The translations under genes and the position numbers were made by a program. Under the pieces are notes generated by a model. It was not told the origin of the DNA and searched no databases. It saw only the letters and a list, made by a program, of their open reading frames with translations. Positions 12,038-24,345 of a stretch of 64,000 bases of DNA are shown here, in pieces (positions within the stretch are counted from its first letter, which is position 1; each line of letters opens with the position of its first letter). This DNA is from Impatiens glandulifera (taxonomy: Eukaryota > Streptophyta > Magnoliopsida > Ericales > Balsaminaceae), in NCBI RefSeq assembly GCF_907164915.1, contig NC_061864.1, positions 8,811,889-8,875,888 on the forward strand, written 5' to 3'.

Positions 12038-13327
12038 CAAATTTAATAATACTTATGTTCATTCCATCACAAATTACATCTTTATTTGTGTTTTAAGTGG
12101 TTAATGTTTATTATAAATCAAAATATAAAAGTTTTGAATTATTTCACAAACCAATTCTTAAAATATATGAGAACATTTTTCTTTAATTTTAATTTTAAAT
12201 TATTAAAAATTACTAAAATAAAAAAAAAATTACACTTTCTTCAATTCAATTTTTTTACCGCAAAAACAAGACAAGAGGAGAAGGAAGAAGATTTTATAAA
12301 GCAATAGATTTATATAGAAATAAAAACACCAATTGCGGGTAGTTATGATAAATTTTTGATTGTCTTCTAATTTGTAATCTTGTTTTTTGTTTTTACGAAA
12401 GTTACTAATAAATTTATTTTGGTCTTTGGATTGTCATCCTCTAATCATAGTTAGAATTTATCTAATTATTTTTTAAATTTTTAATATATTAGTATTTTAA
12501 AAAAAAAAACATTTAGTTTATCAATAAAACCCACATTATTTTTAACCAAGCTCATCTTTTATGTACATCTTAACTATTATCTAGAGGAAGCTAGGAGAAC
12601 CTCATTTTGATCTTGTATTTTCACTAATTAAAGTTTGTTTGATGAGTTTTTTTTACCAAATCCCTCATTTCATCGTAAAAATACCTTAATTTTTTTTATT
12701 AAACTCAAATTTTAAATATAAAAAACATTTTATTAATTAAACAAATTAAAAACCTAAATAACTTAAATTTTGATGAAACAATTTTTTTGGACAAAACCCT
12801 CAAATAACTTTATATCAAACAAGCTCAATGCCACTAAGAAATATTTGGCATTACATCTAAATATCTATATTCACAGCTAAACATTAGTACTCTCAACAAA
12901 AACTTCTACAGAAACAAAAACAAGTGTGACATTTCAGTGATAAATAATAAATAGAGAATTTTGAGTTTTGAAAAAGCAAACTGAACACTAAGAACTTAAT
13001 AATTTAAAAGGGATCATGTCAATATGGGGTAATGCTAAAACATATGAAGAAAGAGATAGAGACAAAAATCAAAACTAAAACCAAAACCAAAACCAAAGAT
13101 TGACCATTGTCAATTTATTCAACATTGCTATCTCTCAATTTTCAAGCCTCTTTGATCATAAAGAAAACAAGTTCAAGTATATAAAAGATAAACAAACACA
13201 AAAGGAAGAGTTCAATTCAAATTCAAGACAAGAAAAAAAAAAGTTTTAGAATTAAGAGCTGCTGCACTTTGCCGATGACCAATACTATACATTCTTCATA
13301 GCTTCTAAGTTCTGAATAATGTATCCT
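11780..13327. other. Intergenic region between mL53 and IQD genes
   Basis: AT-rich. It contains an (AT)n tract at about 11997-12034, a MITE-like element at 12632-12825 and several low-complexity runs (for example repeated AAAACC near 13075-13095). The mL53 promoter should lie just right of 11779. No gene seen. Confidence 0.6.
12632..12825. mobile_element. Small MITE-like element, GYTTGTTTGAT termini
   Basis: The left end AGTTTGTTTGATGAG pairs with the right end, which reads AGCTTGTTTGATATAAAG on the other strand. Similarity continues for about 40 bp through a poly-T, ACCAAAYCCCTCA-like stretch. Non-coding. It shares its terminal motif with the element at 6358-6650. Confidence 0.5.
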
Positions 13328-16300
13328 TCACACTTGCCATCTTCTCTCTGAAAATTAGAACACCACATGATGATTAATAACTAACCAACAATATGAAAGA
13401 ATTTGGATTTGTAATAACAAAAATTCTACCAGTTTTGTTAAAACAGAAAGCATATAGAATCTACCTCACATTTTTTGTTAAGAGAGGACCAGAACAGTTA
13501 TGCTTGAAATGATTTATATTAATAGAGTAGTCGCAAGGCCGACTTCTAATAATACAAACAAACAAACAAAAAATGTATGTACCGTGTCTTGAAAAACTGA
13601 AATATATTTAGCAAGAAAGTTAAAGATAGTAATCAAATTATCTTTAGATAATTGTGATAAAAGATAATTCAAGTGAAACTCAGTAAAACAGATTGAGCGC
13701 AAATCATAAGTAAATAGAAGTAGAGTAGTTTTATTGAAGAATTTTAATGAATACATCAGATTGCTTTTATAACCTTTCAAACCTAACTATACTTGCTTAA
13801 AGATAAGAAAACAATAAAATTTTAAAAAAAAGGAATAATTGATCTCCTTATGAATTGTAGCAATCCCTTGATTCACACTCAATCTGTTTTATTGAGTGAG
13901 TCTCACTTGAATTATCTTTATCACAATTATCTAAAGACAATTGATTATTATCTTTAACAAAAGAGAAAAAGAAAATGAATGGTGAAATATCATAAGCATT
14001 ATCTTCAAGAAAAATTAAACAAAACAATTGGCTAGTTACTTGAGTGCTTACCATTAGAATGATCATTTCCTTTGGCAACATGGTGCGCCAGAGATGTAGA
14101 CCGCATGATACGAGGAGATTCCTGTTTTGTGTTTCCAATAGGTAAGGAATGTCTCTTCCTGAGAAAGCTTTCCCTTTCTTGAACATCCGGGCTAGATCTT
14201 GGAGAGCTATAAGCCTTGGCACGCATCGACTCTGTCAATTGCATGTAGCTTGGAAGAGAGCTACTATCACCAGAATCAGTCTTGTCTAGAGAATGACGTA
14301 GCTTTGTGCTTTTAGGCAAATTATCCAAACTACTCCTTAAACCAGACTCAAGCTTATAGTTTGAAGGGGATCTTCTTCCAGTTGATAAGGACCTACGTTT
14401 CTGGCTCGCGCCACTCTTATCTGTTTTAGCTTTCTTAGAATTAACTGAAATTTGAGTAGATGGTGTTCCCTGGGATTCAGTGGCCGTAAAATGGCTTCTT
14501 GGAGATGCTGCTTCAGAGGATACTGGTTTTATAGCTTCAACAACAGCTTCAGAGATAGGTTCAACCCATTTAGTAATATTTATGCTTCCATTGTCCGTTT
14601 CATTTTTTACTTCATATTCAACATCATTCACCGATTCATCTTTATGCCCACCAAGTGAATGGATCATGGATAAACTGGGAAGTTCAGTCTCACAATCTGC
14701 ATTTCCAACTAGATCCAATGTGGAATTTGTATTATTAGTCTCGGTCTCTTTAACTATGGCAGATGAAAGTGAATCCAGTTCTGGATCAGCTATGTCTTCA
14801 ACAACAGATCTTGCTATATTGCCTTCAGAATTCAGATTCTCAAATTTGGTTTGGGCAGCAATAGGTTCGGGGTTACATTCCTTTATTGATCCAACCATGA
14901 GATCCAATTCTTCGGGCTGCAGCTGCTCAAGAGTTGAATATTTGGAAAAAGTTGATTCTTCATCATGTATCTCTGGCTTAAAAGAATCAGAGTTCGGCTC
15001 CACTTTTGATACTGAAACTAGATTAGCATTTTGCAAACATAATGACTCTCCAGACTGTGCAGAGTTAGACTTCACCTGTGAAAATAAAACCATCGGCTGA
15101 CCAGAAATATCTATATTGATTGGTTCACTCTGCATTTCAGATATTCCAAATTTTGGAAGGTCCCCCGTCTGTGAAACTAGATCTGATTGTTTCAGAGAAT
15201 TATCGTATGTATTTGACATATCAGGAATCTTGTTATCATTTGCAGAAGCAGAAATTGGTTCACTGACAAGGGAGTTGATGTTTTCCGGATCTGAAGATTC
15301 CAAGTGTTTAAAAACTTTAACTGTATCAGCTATCTGTTTTTGCATTTCCTCCACACCAGTTGATTTGCACTCTTCAAATATAGACTTATTTTCCCCTTGA
15401 ATGGAGGAAAGCTCAATATCCTCATCTTGTTGTTTGACAGATGAATCTGGTTTCTGTGTTTGGTTTTCACGTTCTAATGATGTAATCATCATCCACCTTT
15501 CCAACCATTTCCAAGCAGAATCAGATTTAGAAGGATCACACTTAATATTGATACTTTTTGTTTTGGGCGTTGACTCCAGTATCTTAAACAAAAAATGAAA
15601 AGAAAACAGATGTCAATGAATGAGAAATTAACTAAAAGAGGCTAAGAAAAAAGATCGAGAAAAATAATATTGTTTTTATCTTTTGAAACAAACTAAGTGA
15701 CCTTGTATAACTTAACCAGCCTGATAGTAACTCTCTAATAACTTCAGGAACTTTTTTAATACTTTTGGCTAACTACTTCTAACTACTAATATTTGATGAA
15801 TCTAGATCATCCAATGCCATTGTATCTCCACTGTCGGATTGTCTAACCCTTGATCCTAACCCTATGTGTACCATTAGACTTTGTCGTTCATTATATATAA
15901 ATCCCAAAAGGGAGAAAAGTGGTAGAGAGAAAAACAAACTTTGTCGTTACTTCATTATATATAAATCCCAAAAGGGAGAAAAGTGGTAGAGAGAAAAACA
16001 AACTTTGTCGTTACTTCATTATATATAAATTCCAAAAGAGAGAAAAAGTGGTAGAGAGCAAAACAAGCTTTGTCGTTCTTGCATAAATGAGAAGAAAACA
16101 TTAATTGTACCTGGCGAGCAAATTTATTGGCTAGAAGTTTCTCAATTGAAGCATGTGTTCCATTTGGCCTGTTTCCTTTTTCCTGAAATAAGAAAGCAAT
16201 AACACGACAAACAAGTTAAAGAATGAAGTAAATGCTAAGAGGCCTAGATATGAACATTCTTTAACTTTTGTTCATGTCTTGTATATCATAGACTGGGTAA

Positions 16301-17592
16301 TTGAATTTCTAGTAATTAATATGTTATAAATGATGTGGACAAGAACTACAGAAACAATATTGTAGAGCAGAAGCTCGTTTTGGTTTCCTTCTATTCAGCA
16401 TTACATCAATCAATCTAAGGAGAGAATTATTACAAAATAAAAGCAACAAATGCATCTCTGACTATAAACCTAGATGTGTTAATGTAATTTATTGGAAGTG
16501 CATTTATGTTCACTTGATTTAGAAAATATGAACAAAATAAGAAGTAAAACTTTTCAAGTTAGCAGCTAGTGGAAACTGAAAAGAAACAATAACAGGTTAT
16601 TACGAGGATTGAGAAGATTACCGAAATCAATGAGCTGTCCTTATCCTTTTCGAAAGAAAGACGAGCCTGCCTTGTACGAACAAGAGCCTGCATCTTCACA
16701 ATTGCTTGGACACAACGTAAAGTTCCAACTGCATGCCTCCGAACCAAATATCCTCGTACAGTAGCTTGAAGCTTGACTACATTCTTGACCTTCAGCAATT
16801 CTCTCTGAGCCTGAAAAATACCATATAGGAAACGAATTAAAACTTGTTATGTACATAAACTAACATCTTAAGTGATAACAAAAGATGATACCAAAAATGT
16901 TCGAACTGCAGCCTGGATAACAATTACAGTAGACTCATCCGGATTGATGATGGATGCAGCTGTCACATTCACTGAATCAAACTTTCCCTCAGTTTCTTTT
17001 GAGTTCACATTAGGTTTCTCATCTGCCCATGTTACAGTGGATGCTTTCTCTGTAACTGGTTTCTCATCTGCCCATGTTACAGAAGATGGTTTCTCTGTAA
17101 TGGATTTCTCATCTTCTTCCCATGCTACTACTGTCGATGTCTTCTCATTACTCCATGTAACCACTGCAGATTCTTTCTCAGGGGCTGCAGCAGCTTCTGT
17201 CAAATCATTACTCAAAGATGAAGGTGATTCCGAAACTATAGCATTGGTTAATACTCGGTGTCTGGACGATCTCTTCCTAAAACTCAACCATCCTTTGTCT
17301 CTTGAACTATTCCTCTATATATAGGAACAAAAGAACAGTCAAATACAATTTTTAGGTCTTAGAAACTACTACACTAGCAGATATGAGCAGATCTTAAGCA
17401 AGAAGGAAGTAGTTCAGATCAGGCACGAATCTAAAGATCCGAGTTTTAAGATTACATTAGCAAAAGACAACAAAACATATAAATATATATATATCTGTGA
17501 CTAATACCCACCTCAGAAGGTGGTGCGTCTTCGTCGGCGGCACCGTTGCCACATGGGAGGACCTTAAAGCAAGAAGATTTGGATCTGCCCAT
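13328..17592 (-). CDS. IQD: IQ67-domain calmodulin-binding protein, IQD31/32 type
   Basis: Six exons in minus order, 17592-17512, 17314-16892, 16810-16622, 16182-16111, 15582-14052 and 13347-13328, join in frame to 771 aa. The IQ67 region (about 158-225) has three IQ-type calmodulin motifs: IQAAVRTFLAQRELL, LQATVRGYLVRRHAVG and VQAIVKMQALVRTRQAR. It is followed by IEKLLANKFARQ and STPKTKSINIKCDPSKSDSAWKWLERW, the conserved IQD31/32 block. The C-terminus carries the DUF4005 microtubule-associated motif (PSYMQLTESMRAKAYSSPR, RKRHSLP) and ends ERRWQV from a 20-bp last exon, mirroring the KWQR ending of relatives. The N-terminus repeats a VTWADEKPVTEK-like phrase. IQDs act as scaffolds at microtubules, plasma membrane or nucleus. 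The last intron (704 bp) holds a long inverted repeat and intron 4 a 64-bp tandem repeat. Confidence 0.93.
13619..13959. repeat. Long inverted repeat inside the last IQD intron
   Basis: The arm at about 13619-13706 is the near-perfect reverse complement of the arm at about 13874-13959. The matching core includes TCACTTGAATTATCTTTATC and CTCAATCTGTTTTA. The spacer is about 165 bp. Transcripts from either strand could fold into a hairpin of about 85 bp. It may be a MITE, but I cannot identify a target-site duplication. Confidence 0.75.
15878..16075. repeat. 64-bp tandem repeat, three copies, in IQD intron 4
   Basis: Copies at 15878-15937 (60 bp, lacking four bases), 15938-16001 and 16002-16066, plus a short partial copy. 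Units share ACTTTGTCGTT, ATTATATATAAAT and GTGGTAGAGAG. Copies 1 and 2 are almost identical while copy 3 has several substitutions. Confidence 0.9.
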
Positions 17593-18420
17593 TTTGGGTT
17601 TCTGCACCAAATCGATTAGGAAGTAGCAGTTTTGATGGGAAGATGAAAGATGAAAGATTTATCAAGTAACGGTATCTGGGTAATCGAGCCTGAGAGAAAC
17701 AAAAGAGCACAGTTTCTAGAAGACCTCAACTCAGTCCTGAATTCCAGCTCAGATGCGCTTTGAGCTCCATTTCTCTTTTAAATAATTCCCTTCAAACGGA
17801 GAAAGAGGATGATAATGAAATGTGAGTAAGTAAGAGAGAGAGACAAAGTAGCATATGATCAAGAAAGAATGAAATTTTCAAAGTCATATATTATTTTGTC
17901 ACATTTTTTATTCAATTTTGTGAATCTTTTTTTTATTTCAAATTAAAGTTTAATAAAATAAACTTTTTTTAAAAAAGATTTAATTAAAAGGTAAAGAGTA
18001 CATTTAATGTGTACAGTTGAATGGATAAAATATTCTGAGCCCTAGTTAATAATTTAATGATATATTTCTGGTGAGAATGTTCGGTCAACTTTTTGTCTTT
18101 CTTCCCTCAACTTTGTTTTGTTCAAAATTGCCCCTTGAAACTAATTATTTGAAAATGTTATATTAATATTTAAAAACAAATAAAAGCGACGTGCAGGCTT
18201 GCAGCTAACCATTTATAAAATTAGGTTAGGCAGTCTTTTCAACAAAAATATAAAGGAAATTAAAATAATCAAGGTTTTGGTAACACATCACTTATATTAT
18301 TATTCACGAGTCAAATCATTTATTTATTATTTTATTTTTATAAATTTTATAACCGTAGTAAGCTCACGACAAAGAAAGATTCTACGTGACCAAAAGAATC
18401 TATATGCAATTGTTTTTTAG

Positions 18421-18480
18421 TCACATCAAGTTCATTACGAGAGAGCAGAGTCACATCAAGTTCATTACGAGAGAGCAGAG
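18421..18480. repeat. Perfect 30-bp tandem duplication
   Basis: Two identical 30-bp units, each starting TCACATCAAG and ending GAGAGCAGAG, directly adjacent. The perfect match indicates a recent duplication. Confidence 0.95.
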
Positions 18481-18815
18481 TCATAAAGATCGTGAAAATC
18501 GAACTTCAATTTTTAACTCAAAATGGTTTTAATGATACTTTTTTATTAGTCTCTTATACTCTAATATAACTTACTTTCAAATAGACTTACTATCCTCTTT
18601 CATTTAAAATAAAATTAACAGAACAAATTAATACAGCAATCAATAATATTATGAGAATAAATTTTCCTAAAATTTTTATATCCCAAGTCCTAACATGCAG
18701 AATTGGATTAATGATATACTTATGATTTTAAACCAAAATGCTTTACAAGTAAAATAGAGAGATAATAAAATAAGAAGAGGTAGTAACAGTTTTATTCTTT
18801 TAAATAATAGTTATT

Positions 18816-19232
18816 AACTTTTATATTATGTAAACTAATAGATATTTTTTTATAAATTTAAATAAAACGCATGAACTTGCAATTCATTTTCAAAATTAAA
18901 GATTTTTTTAACAATTTTAAATCATTTATAATTTTTCTGCTAAACTCTCAAAGTAAGAAGTGATTTCTTTATTTGTAAAAAATTCCTCTATATAAACCGT
19001 AATCTAATTTTTCAAAAACAAACTGTAACTTTTATATTATGTAAACTAATAGATATTTTTTTTATAAATTTAAATCAAACGCATGATTTCAATTCATTTT
19101 CAAAATTAAAGATATATTAACAATTTTAAATCATTTATAATTTTTCTGCTAAACTCTCAAAGTAAGAAGTGATTTCTTTATTTGAAAAAAATTCCTCTAT
19201 ATAAACTGTAATCTAATTTTTCAAAAACAAAC
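18816..19232. repeat. About 210-bp tandem duplication
   Basis: Copy 1 (about 18816-19024) and copy 2 (about 19026-19232) start AACTTTTATATTATGTAAAC and end TTTTTCAAAAACAAAC. They differ by a few substitutions and small indels. Confidence 0.9.
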
Positions 19233-19931
19233 AGTTCACCAAGAAAAATGTAATTCATATATATACATTAAATTAATCAAATATAACATTTAATAATTTA
19301 CATGATCCAAAAAATGGTTAAAACCCATCTAAATCCAGAAACAAATCCTACAAATAAATACAACATTAGAATCCATAAACTGTAGTCAGTTTGAAAACAA
19401 AAATAATTTCAGAACGGTTAAAAATGTTGAAATTGGAGGAGGAGGAGGAATGGCTATTTTCTATAAAGAAAAAATATAATGCAAAAAAAGAAAAAAAAAC
19501 CAGAAAAGGAATAATAATGGTTTGAAATAGTCTGAGAATAATTACTAGCATTATTTTGGGTGTGTCCATGGGCATGCATTGCATGTAAATACCAAGTTAT
19601 CGAACAAGTATCAGAGGCTATAGCTAAAGATGCATAGTATAATATAGTACCCGTTTCTTTAAAATCTAACAAAATAAACTGCACCTAAAAAGGTAATAGC
19701 CCCGCCCCAACAATGTCTGTCTAGGAAGTTTCTTACAGTTAATTCTTGCCTTTTTGTTGACCACATAATATAATTCCCAGGAAAAGCACACACGATACAA
19801 GGAAGACGACAAAGCCAGCCCACATTGATTTCCCTTCCCTATAAAAATGAACAAAATTAATGTCTCATTCTTCTTATAAATAAAAAAATAACAGTAATAC
19901 AATTTTCATTTACCTGTGCTCGAAAAGCTAG

Positions 19932-20919
19932 CTACTTGATGGTGATGTAGCGATTAGTTCCATGTTTAGCCCAATGCTCCTTAAGATCAACAGGGTTTGA
20001 CAAATCATAACCTTCAGAAGCAAGGCGACTGATTAGCTTGCTGAAAACACTCCCACTCATCTTCCTTCCACCAACACGAGCATGGCGTTTATTGGGCACA
20101 ATAGGAAGTGGATAAGAAGATATGGTTGTTGTACAGCACGAAGATTGCCAACCGCCACTTCCCCACTTATAGCACGGCCTTATACCTCCAGTACAAGAAC
20201 AAACAGGCACTGGCATAGCTGAATCATCAAATGAAATCTGGTTCAACCCTAGATCCTGAGCTTTCCAATCATTTTTAGATTTCGAAGATGATGTAGTAGT
20301 AGAAGAAGAAGAAGAAGAAACCCTTCTTCTCTGTCCCTCCTGTTCCTGATCCTTCCTCACTCTTCTAGATGGTTTCGAGATTTTCTTATTAGCTGTCTTG
20401 TTATTGGTATTCTCCTTAGTTCTCTTATTCCTATTGGATTTCTTGGGTGATGGGAATTCATCACCTGATTGGGAGGACTCATCATTTACAATCTGCTGAG
20501 AATGATGGTGATGATGGTGTTGTTGTACATACTGGGTAAGATTAAGACGGCCACTATTCATCCCATTCCCTCGATACTGAAGAGCTATGATGGCGTTGTC
20601 GCGTTCCAGAATCGCGTTGTTTCGCTCGGCTATCACTGAATCCCTTTGTAGGATGGCCATGTCTCGCTCCGTTAGGGCTTGCTTCTTCTCCGAAATGGCT
20701 AGGTTTTTTTCTTGAATAGCTGCATCTCTTTCAGCCATAACTGCCATTATCTGCTTCATAGATGGCTGCTGTTGCATCATCCACTGAAATCTCGTAAAAG
20801 AAAAAGGAACTGAATATCGAATCATTCTTTCTCTTATAGTAAAAATTAATTGCATATTCTTTTACCTGACTATGGGGTGGTTTGTGTCTTCCATTTTCTC
20901 GGTTCCCACTATCGTCCAT
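19932..20919 (-). CDS. BPC: BASIC PENTACYSTEINE (BBR/BPC) GAGA-binding transcription factor, class II (BPC6-like)
   Basis: Coding exons 20919-20866 and 20783-19932 join to 301 aa, starting [18 protein letters not shown] and continuing [11 protein letters not shown] as in BPC6-type proteins. An N-terminal coiled coil (about 35-88) made of AERDAAI / ERDMAIL / ERNNAIL repeats marks class II and mediates dimerisation. A basic, Ser-rich linker with HHHHHH (residues 107-112) follows. The DNA-binding region has the five cysteines (213, 215, 222, 234, 235), then [18 protein letters not shown] and the terminal [11 protein letters not shown], all diagnostic. It binds GA/CT dinucleotide repeats in promoters and can recruit Polycomb factors. 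The first coding exon has only 54 bp, which fits a gene with most of its leader in upstream exons. Confidence 0.95.
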
Positions 20920-23200
20920 ACTTTCTACTACTGGTGCTAACTTCAATAACTAATTGGTACAGTTCTACAAATAAGAAACAACCAAAAGGAAACAAACAGT
21001 CAATTAAATTGTTTCACCAAAATTCATCTTATGTGCAGAAGAAAGACAAACTGATCACCATACCACTTCACAAACAGAAATTTCTAAAAAAATAATATAA
21101 TTTACATTTTACAAAAAAAATATAGTACATCAAAAATCAGACAAGAACATAAAAATAATAAATAACTGAAAAGAAAAACTTATTAAAACCATAGTAAAAT
21201 CAAAGATCGCGTAGAGCGTATAAATGATGCAACCAAATACAGCATAGAAATTAAAAAACTGTGAAGAAAAGAAGAAATTCAAACAGTATTAAAATTCACC
21301 ATTGGTTAAAACTACTATGTATACAATTTTTCCATAGATGTTAAATCAGTGGAATTATGGTACGTAGTGTTTTAACACAATGGAGAATATTAATAAAATT
21401 GAATTACCAGAAGGAATGAAAGAATAGTCACAAACAGCCCTTGGCCTTATGTTCCGTGACAAACAAGATAGAATCTGCCTAGTCATCGCAAACGCCAAAA
21501 CCAGTTGAGAAAAACACCCGATAAGTTACCAAAGACATCAATATCTCACAATTGACTAGCAGGAAAAGTGTGGAGCAAATCGTGATACCAGGTGTCATAG
21601 TGAGAAGGTAGTCAATTTTATTTCAACCTCCACAAAACAGAATTATGGAGAAATGGATAAACTTTCAATGACCAATTTATTGCTGTCTCGCAAAAGAAAT
21701 CCATGCACTTTTGTATGACCAAGTATATAACAACATCAGACTTTTGTTGGATTCAACACTAATATATCATTAAATACACTAAAATGTTTTCTGAAAAGAG
21801 AAAATTTCATTCATCCACCATCAATGCGAAAGTAGCATTAACCGTGGGAAAACCAAACCAATTAATACAAGGCAGGTCATGTGTTGGCAAGAGTGAATCA
21901 AGAAACAATAACACCACAACATGATCATCAATTAGTAAAACTCAAACAAATAATCTCCTCAAAATTCTAGATCAAGGTTCTCAAAAAATGTGAGATCTAC
22001 ATGAAGTTGAATTTTCTTGACGTGTGCATCACGCAAATGAGCGTGCACCGTCATAATTAATGCAACAATACAAGAAAGGTTATTAACCACCTGTACTGAA
22101 CAGTAGGTTGATAATATAAACTAAAGCACATGAAGATAAATAAACCAAATAGGAAAAATGAAATCCAGTTTAAATACAAACTCACTTAAGTACTGCAATA
22201 CATGCAAGTAATGTATATATGTGACTTGAACCATTTAAGGAAAGAGTCAGATGGAACAAAACTCGATAAAGAATCCATCTTGGAAACATATATAGGTGAT
22301 AAACAATCAGATGTTAAAGATGATGAAAGATAAAAGACATCAAATGGACTACTACTACTACTACTAGCAAAGTATAATCAGAATCAAACCAACTGCCAAT
22401 CTTATATGAACTAGTTCTATAAGCATCACAGAATGTTACATGGTCTTGATTTGAATACCTATTATTGACTCCTATCAGAATGTTCAGCAACACTGGCCTA
22501 AGATCCTCAAACCCAGCTACAAACAAGCATTCAAAAACCATAAACCAGATTAATCAAAGAATTTAAGCACAAAGAAATGGGATTTCTTAGTAGATCGACA
22601 GTAAACAGAAAAATATTATCAAGGTCGAAACTTTTTTATACCAAAGATCATCTACACTTCAATTTCAAGCTAAAGCCCTAAACGAGTCCAAATCAAGCAA
22701 GCAAAAGTAGACATAAACAGCAAAACCTGGAGACGTAAACAGATGGGTATACAATTCATCAAACAAAATCGAAATCAGCTATCGGCATAACGATCGGATG
22801 AGTTCGTATCGTATCAACATTAAAGAAATGTGAAGAAAGCAAAAGCTTACAGCTTTAACAAAGGGGGATTAAGGTGAATCTTTTGCGAACAAGAACAAGA
22901 ACGAACAAGGAGGAGTAAGAAGTAGCGAAATCGAGTATGGAGAAGCTGGAATCTAGAAAAGAGTGAAAGAATGGTGTAAAGAAAGAGAAGTACTCACTTC
23001 TGTGCTCAAATTTAATTGAACGCTGGCCAACCAACGAGATCTTCTCTGTCTGTCTCTGTATCTGTCTTCCTACATCCTTTTCACCTCCGTTTCTTCCGGA
23101 TTTAACCAAAACAAAAATGTCAGCCGTCGGCTACTCTGACTCAACCGATGGATGACGAGATAAATAGAGAAGAGAGAGAGAGAGAAGAGATTGAACCCGA
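20920..23200 (-). other. Probable 5' leader with a large leader intron, and promoter, of the BPC gene
   Basis: No coding gene is seen in this 2.3-kb stretch. A donor-like GTAAGC on the minus strand lies at 22850-22845, and acceptor-like sites precede the start near 20935-20955. A leader exon (about 22851-23110) and an intron of about 1.9 kb are therefore plausible, as BPC genes commonly have leader introns. A GA/CT tract lies at about 23166-23190 at the presumed promoter end. Leader structure is inference. Confidence 0.4.
23165..23191. promoter_or_regulatory. GA/CT repeat near the BPC promoter
   Basis: An almost uninterrupted GAGAGA run (CTCTCT on the gene's strand). GA repeats are the known target of BPC proteins, so autoregulation is possible but unproven. 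Confidence 0.45.
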
Positions 23201-24156
23201 AAAAATAGAATTCAACTTTGTTTCTATTTCTGGTGTAGATCATTCTTTTTTTTTTCTTTTTTCTTTCTTATGAATAATATTATTTATTTATTTATTTTAC
23301 TTTCTTTAAAAATTGACAAACCTTTTTGAAAGAAATAATAATTTATTCATTTACAAATATCTATTTTTTTTTATTATTTTTTTTTAGTAATGTAAGAATA
23401 TTAACAAATTTATAAAAAAACTATATCAATCATTTATACAAAACTCAATATAATACATTATATCAAGTCTATCAGAAATATTTACTCTATATACCTACAA
23501 AGAAGATAATTATTAAATACTCAACTAATTAATTAAAGATACACAAGATCAATTGGTTAAAGAATTGAAAAGATAAATGAAACGATAAACTATACATATT
23601 AGGGTTAAAATGTTTTATATACTAACGTTGTTGTTAATCCGGATGAAGATGTTTATTCTATGAGAGAAATTCTTGACAAAAATAGTATTTTTAAAATCAA
23701 CTATAAATAATCTCTTCAAATATTTATTCATTTCAATAATTTGTATTTATGATGTTATGTAATCTTCTAAGATTAAAACTATTTTAATATGAAATATATT
23801 TAAATCACAATTTATTTTGTCTCAAACATTAGTGTTTGAAAAAATAAATTGACTTTTTATTTTATTAATTTTTAGACATTTAATAATGGGGATATGATTA
23901 TATGAATTCATTGCATTTATATAGTAGTTGGATTTTTTTATTAATAGATATTGAGTTACTTACCATAACTAAATAATGTTTTTTTTTTGCTCTAATATAA
24001 TGTTATCTATTTTTTTTCATTCTTCTTTACAAATGAGATAAAATTCTTGAGATTGCAATTCTAAACCAAAAAAAAATATGCCAAACTAATTAGACTATTT
24101 CATTAATAATACAAAATAAAACTATCATGTCTAAACAACACAAAGTAACAACTATA

Positions 24157-24195
<39 letters not shown>

Positions 24196-24345
24196 TATTT
24201 TCTTTTTAAGTAGAAACAACATGAAGAAGAAGAATAGCAGAATACTTTGAATAAAACTTACATTAATTTGAGATAACTAGCATGCATGATGATGTATATA
24301 TATATATAATCCAACTTTTATTTATTGTGTATAAGAAATTACAAT
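23200..24345. other. Intergenic region between BPC and PL4 lyase genes
   Basis: AT-rich; contains an (AT)n tract at about 24161-24191 and poly-T runs near 23250. Includes the 3' UTR of the lyase gene at its right end. No gene seen. Confidence 0.6.

Larger units (their letters stand above)
17593..19931. other. Intergenic region between IQD and BPC genes
   Basis: Contains the IQD promoter and leader (right of 17592) and the 3' flank of the BPC gene (left of 19932). Two tandem duplications are listed separately. No gene seen in the AT-rich remainder. Confidence 0.6.

Noticed and set aside
14480..15400. Long plus-strand open frames (206 and 94 codons) in 14480-15400
   Set aside because: They lie opposite the large IQD exon, are Ser-rich antisense translations and have no recognisable domain.
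22855..23109. 84-codon minus-strand open frame upstream of the BPC gene
   Set aside because: Composition matches a leader exon and promoter; no recognisable domain.
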